NCBI GenBank assembly: GCA_963841415.1
Contig: CAWJCN010000001.1
Span: 124,001-188,000, forward strand
From: DASUAS01 sp963841415
GTDB taxonomy: Bacteria > Actinomycetota > Acidimicrobiia > IMCC26256 > DASPTH01
Direction: 5' to 3'
Length of the DNA stretch: 64,000 bases
The position numbers were made by a program, and so were the translations under genes. The notes below the pieces were generated by a model. The model was given only the letters and a program-made list of their open reading frames with translations. It did not search any database and had not been told where the DNA came from. This document shows, piece after piece, positions 63,950 through 64,000 of this stretch (position 1 is its first letter; every line of letters starts with the position of its first letter).

Positions 63950-63982
63950 CGTGGCGGCGTGCTGGCGGAGAGGAGGGTGAGC

Positions 63983-64000
63983 ATGGGCGAGCTCCGCGGC
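63983..64000 (+). CDS. start of a fluoride-riboswitch-controlled gene (truncated by the window)
   Basis: Only six codons (M G E L R G) are visible. GGAGAGGAGGGTG provides a strong ribosome-binding site; a GTG at 63977 is in frame. The product is unknown. Riboswitch control suggests a fluoride-resistance function such as a CLC-F antiporter or a fluoride-sensitive metabolic enzyme. Confidence 0.5.

Noticed and set aside
1..64000. CRISPR arrays, insertion sequences, prophage structural genes
   Set aside because: No spaced short repeats, transposase motifs (DDE/HUH) or capsid/tail genes were seen on reading both strands.

Overview
The window is GC-rich, gene-dense DNA from an actinobacterium. 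Supporting signs are DUF2510 and DUF4328 proteins, a GAF-ANTAR regulator, a WhiG/FliA-type sigma factor, paired acyl-CoA dehydrogenases, Zn-ribbon/thiolase pairs, many GTG starts and many 4-nt ATGA/GTGA gene overlaps. An uncultured member of the Acidimicrobiia or a related deep-branching class is my inference; no rRNA or taxonomic marker gene is present.

Layout. 1-1600: end of a branched-chain-amino-acid-type (HAAT) ABC operon. 1703-7040: aquaporin, CPBP protease, DUF4328 protein and two acyl-CoA dehydrogenases. 7141-10426: a decayed glyoxalase and a minus-strand signalling cluster (adenylate-kinase-like, STAS, GAF-ANTAR, 88-aa protein). 10511-13652: DHA2-type MFS transporter, bacterioferritin-like protein and hydrolase.

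13739-49410 is best read as a ~35.7-kb genomic island. A tyrosine integrase (48104-49246) lies beside tRNA-Leu(TAG) (49357-49440), and a 37-nt direct repeat of that tRNA's inner part (34/37 identical) sits at 13739-13775, exactly where an alpha-L-rhamnosidase gene has lost its N-terminal part. The left arm of the island carries a glycoside module: GH3 and GH1 glycosidases, an MFS-LivF fusion, a permease-permease-LivG fusion, a second GH3 with a PA14-like insert, a periplasmic binding protein, galT, galK and a LacI regulator. The binding-protein promoter carries a LacI-type operator. I infer a HAAT-type transporter adapted to glycoside or galactoside uptake and coupled to the Leloir pathway. 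The right arm (35.6-47.7 kb) carries dehydrogenases, amidohydrolases, TetR regulators, VOC and luciferase-like enzymes and a GMC oxidoreductase, which look like a catabolic island of unknown substrate.

49502-64000: a sigma factor and a bifunctional GGDEF-EAL protein, divergent from a stand-alone MshEN (putative c-di-GMP receptor) protein; MarR plus a heterodimeric ABC exporter; a DUF35/thiolase pair; TetR plus a DHA2 MFS transporter; and a crcB-DUF190-crcB operon. Two fluoride riboswitches stand back to back at 63.8-63.95 kb, one upstream of crcB and one on the other strand leading out of the window.

At least seven genes carry a single break: six single-base frameshifts (five net insertions, one deletion) and one in-frame TGA. 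They occur inside and outside the island, so sequencing or assembly error is at least as likely as true gene loss.
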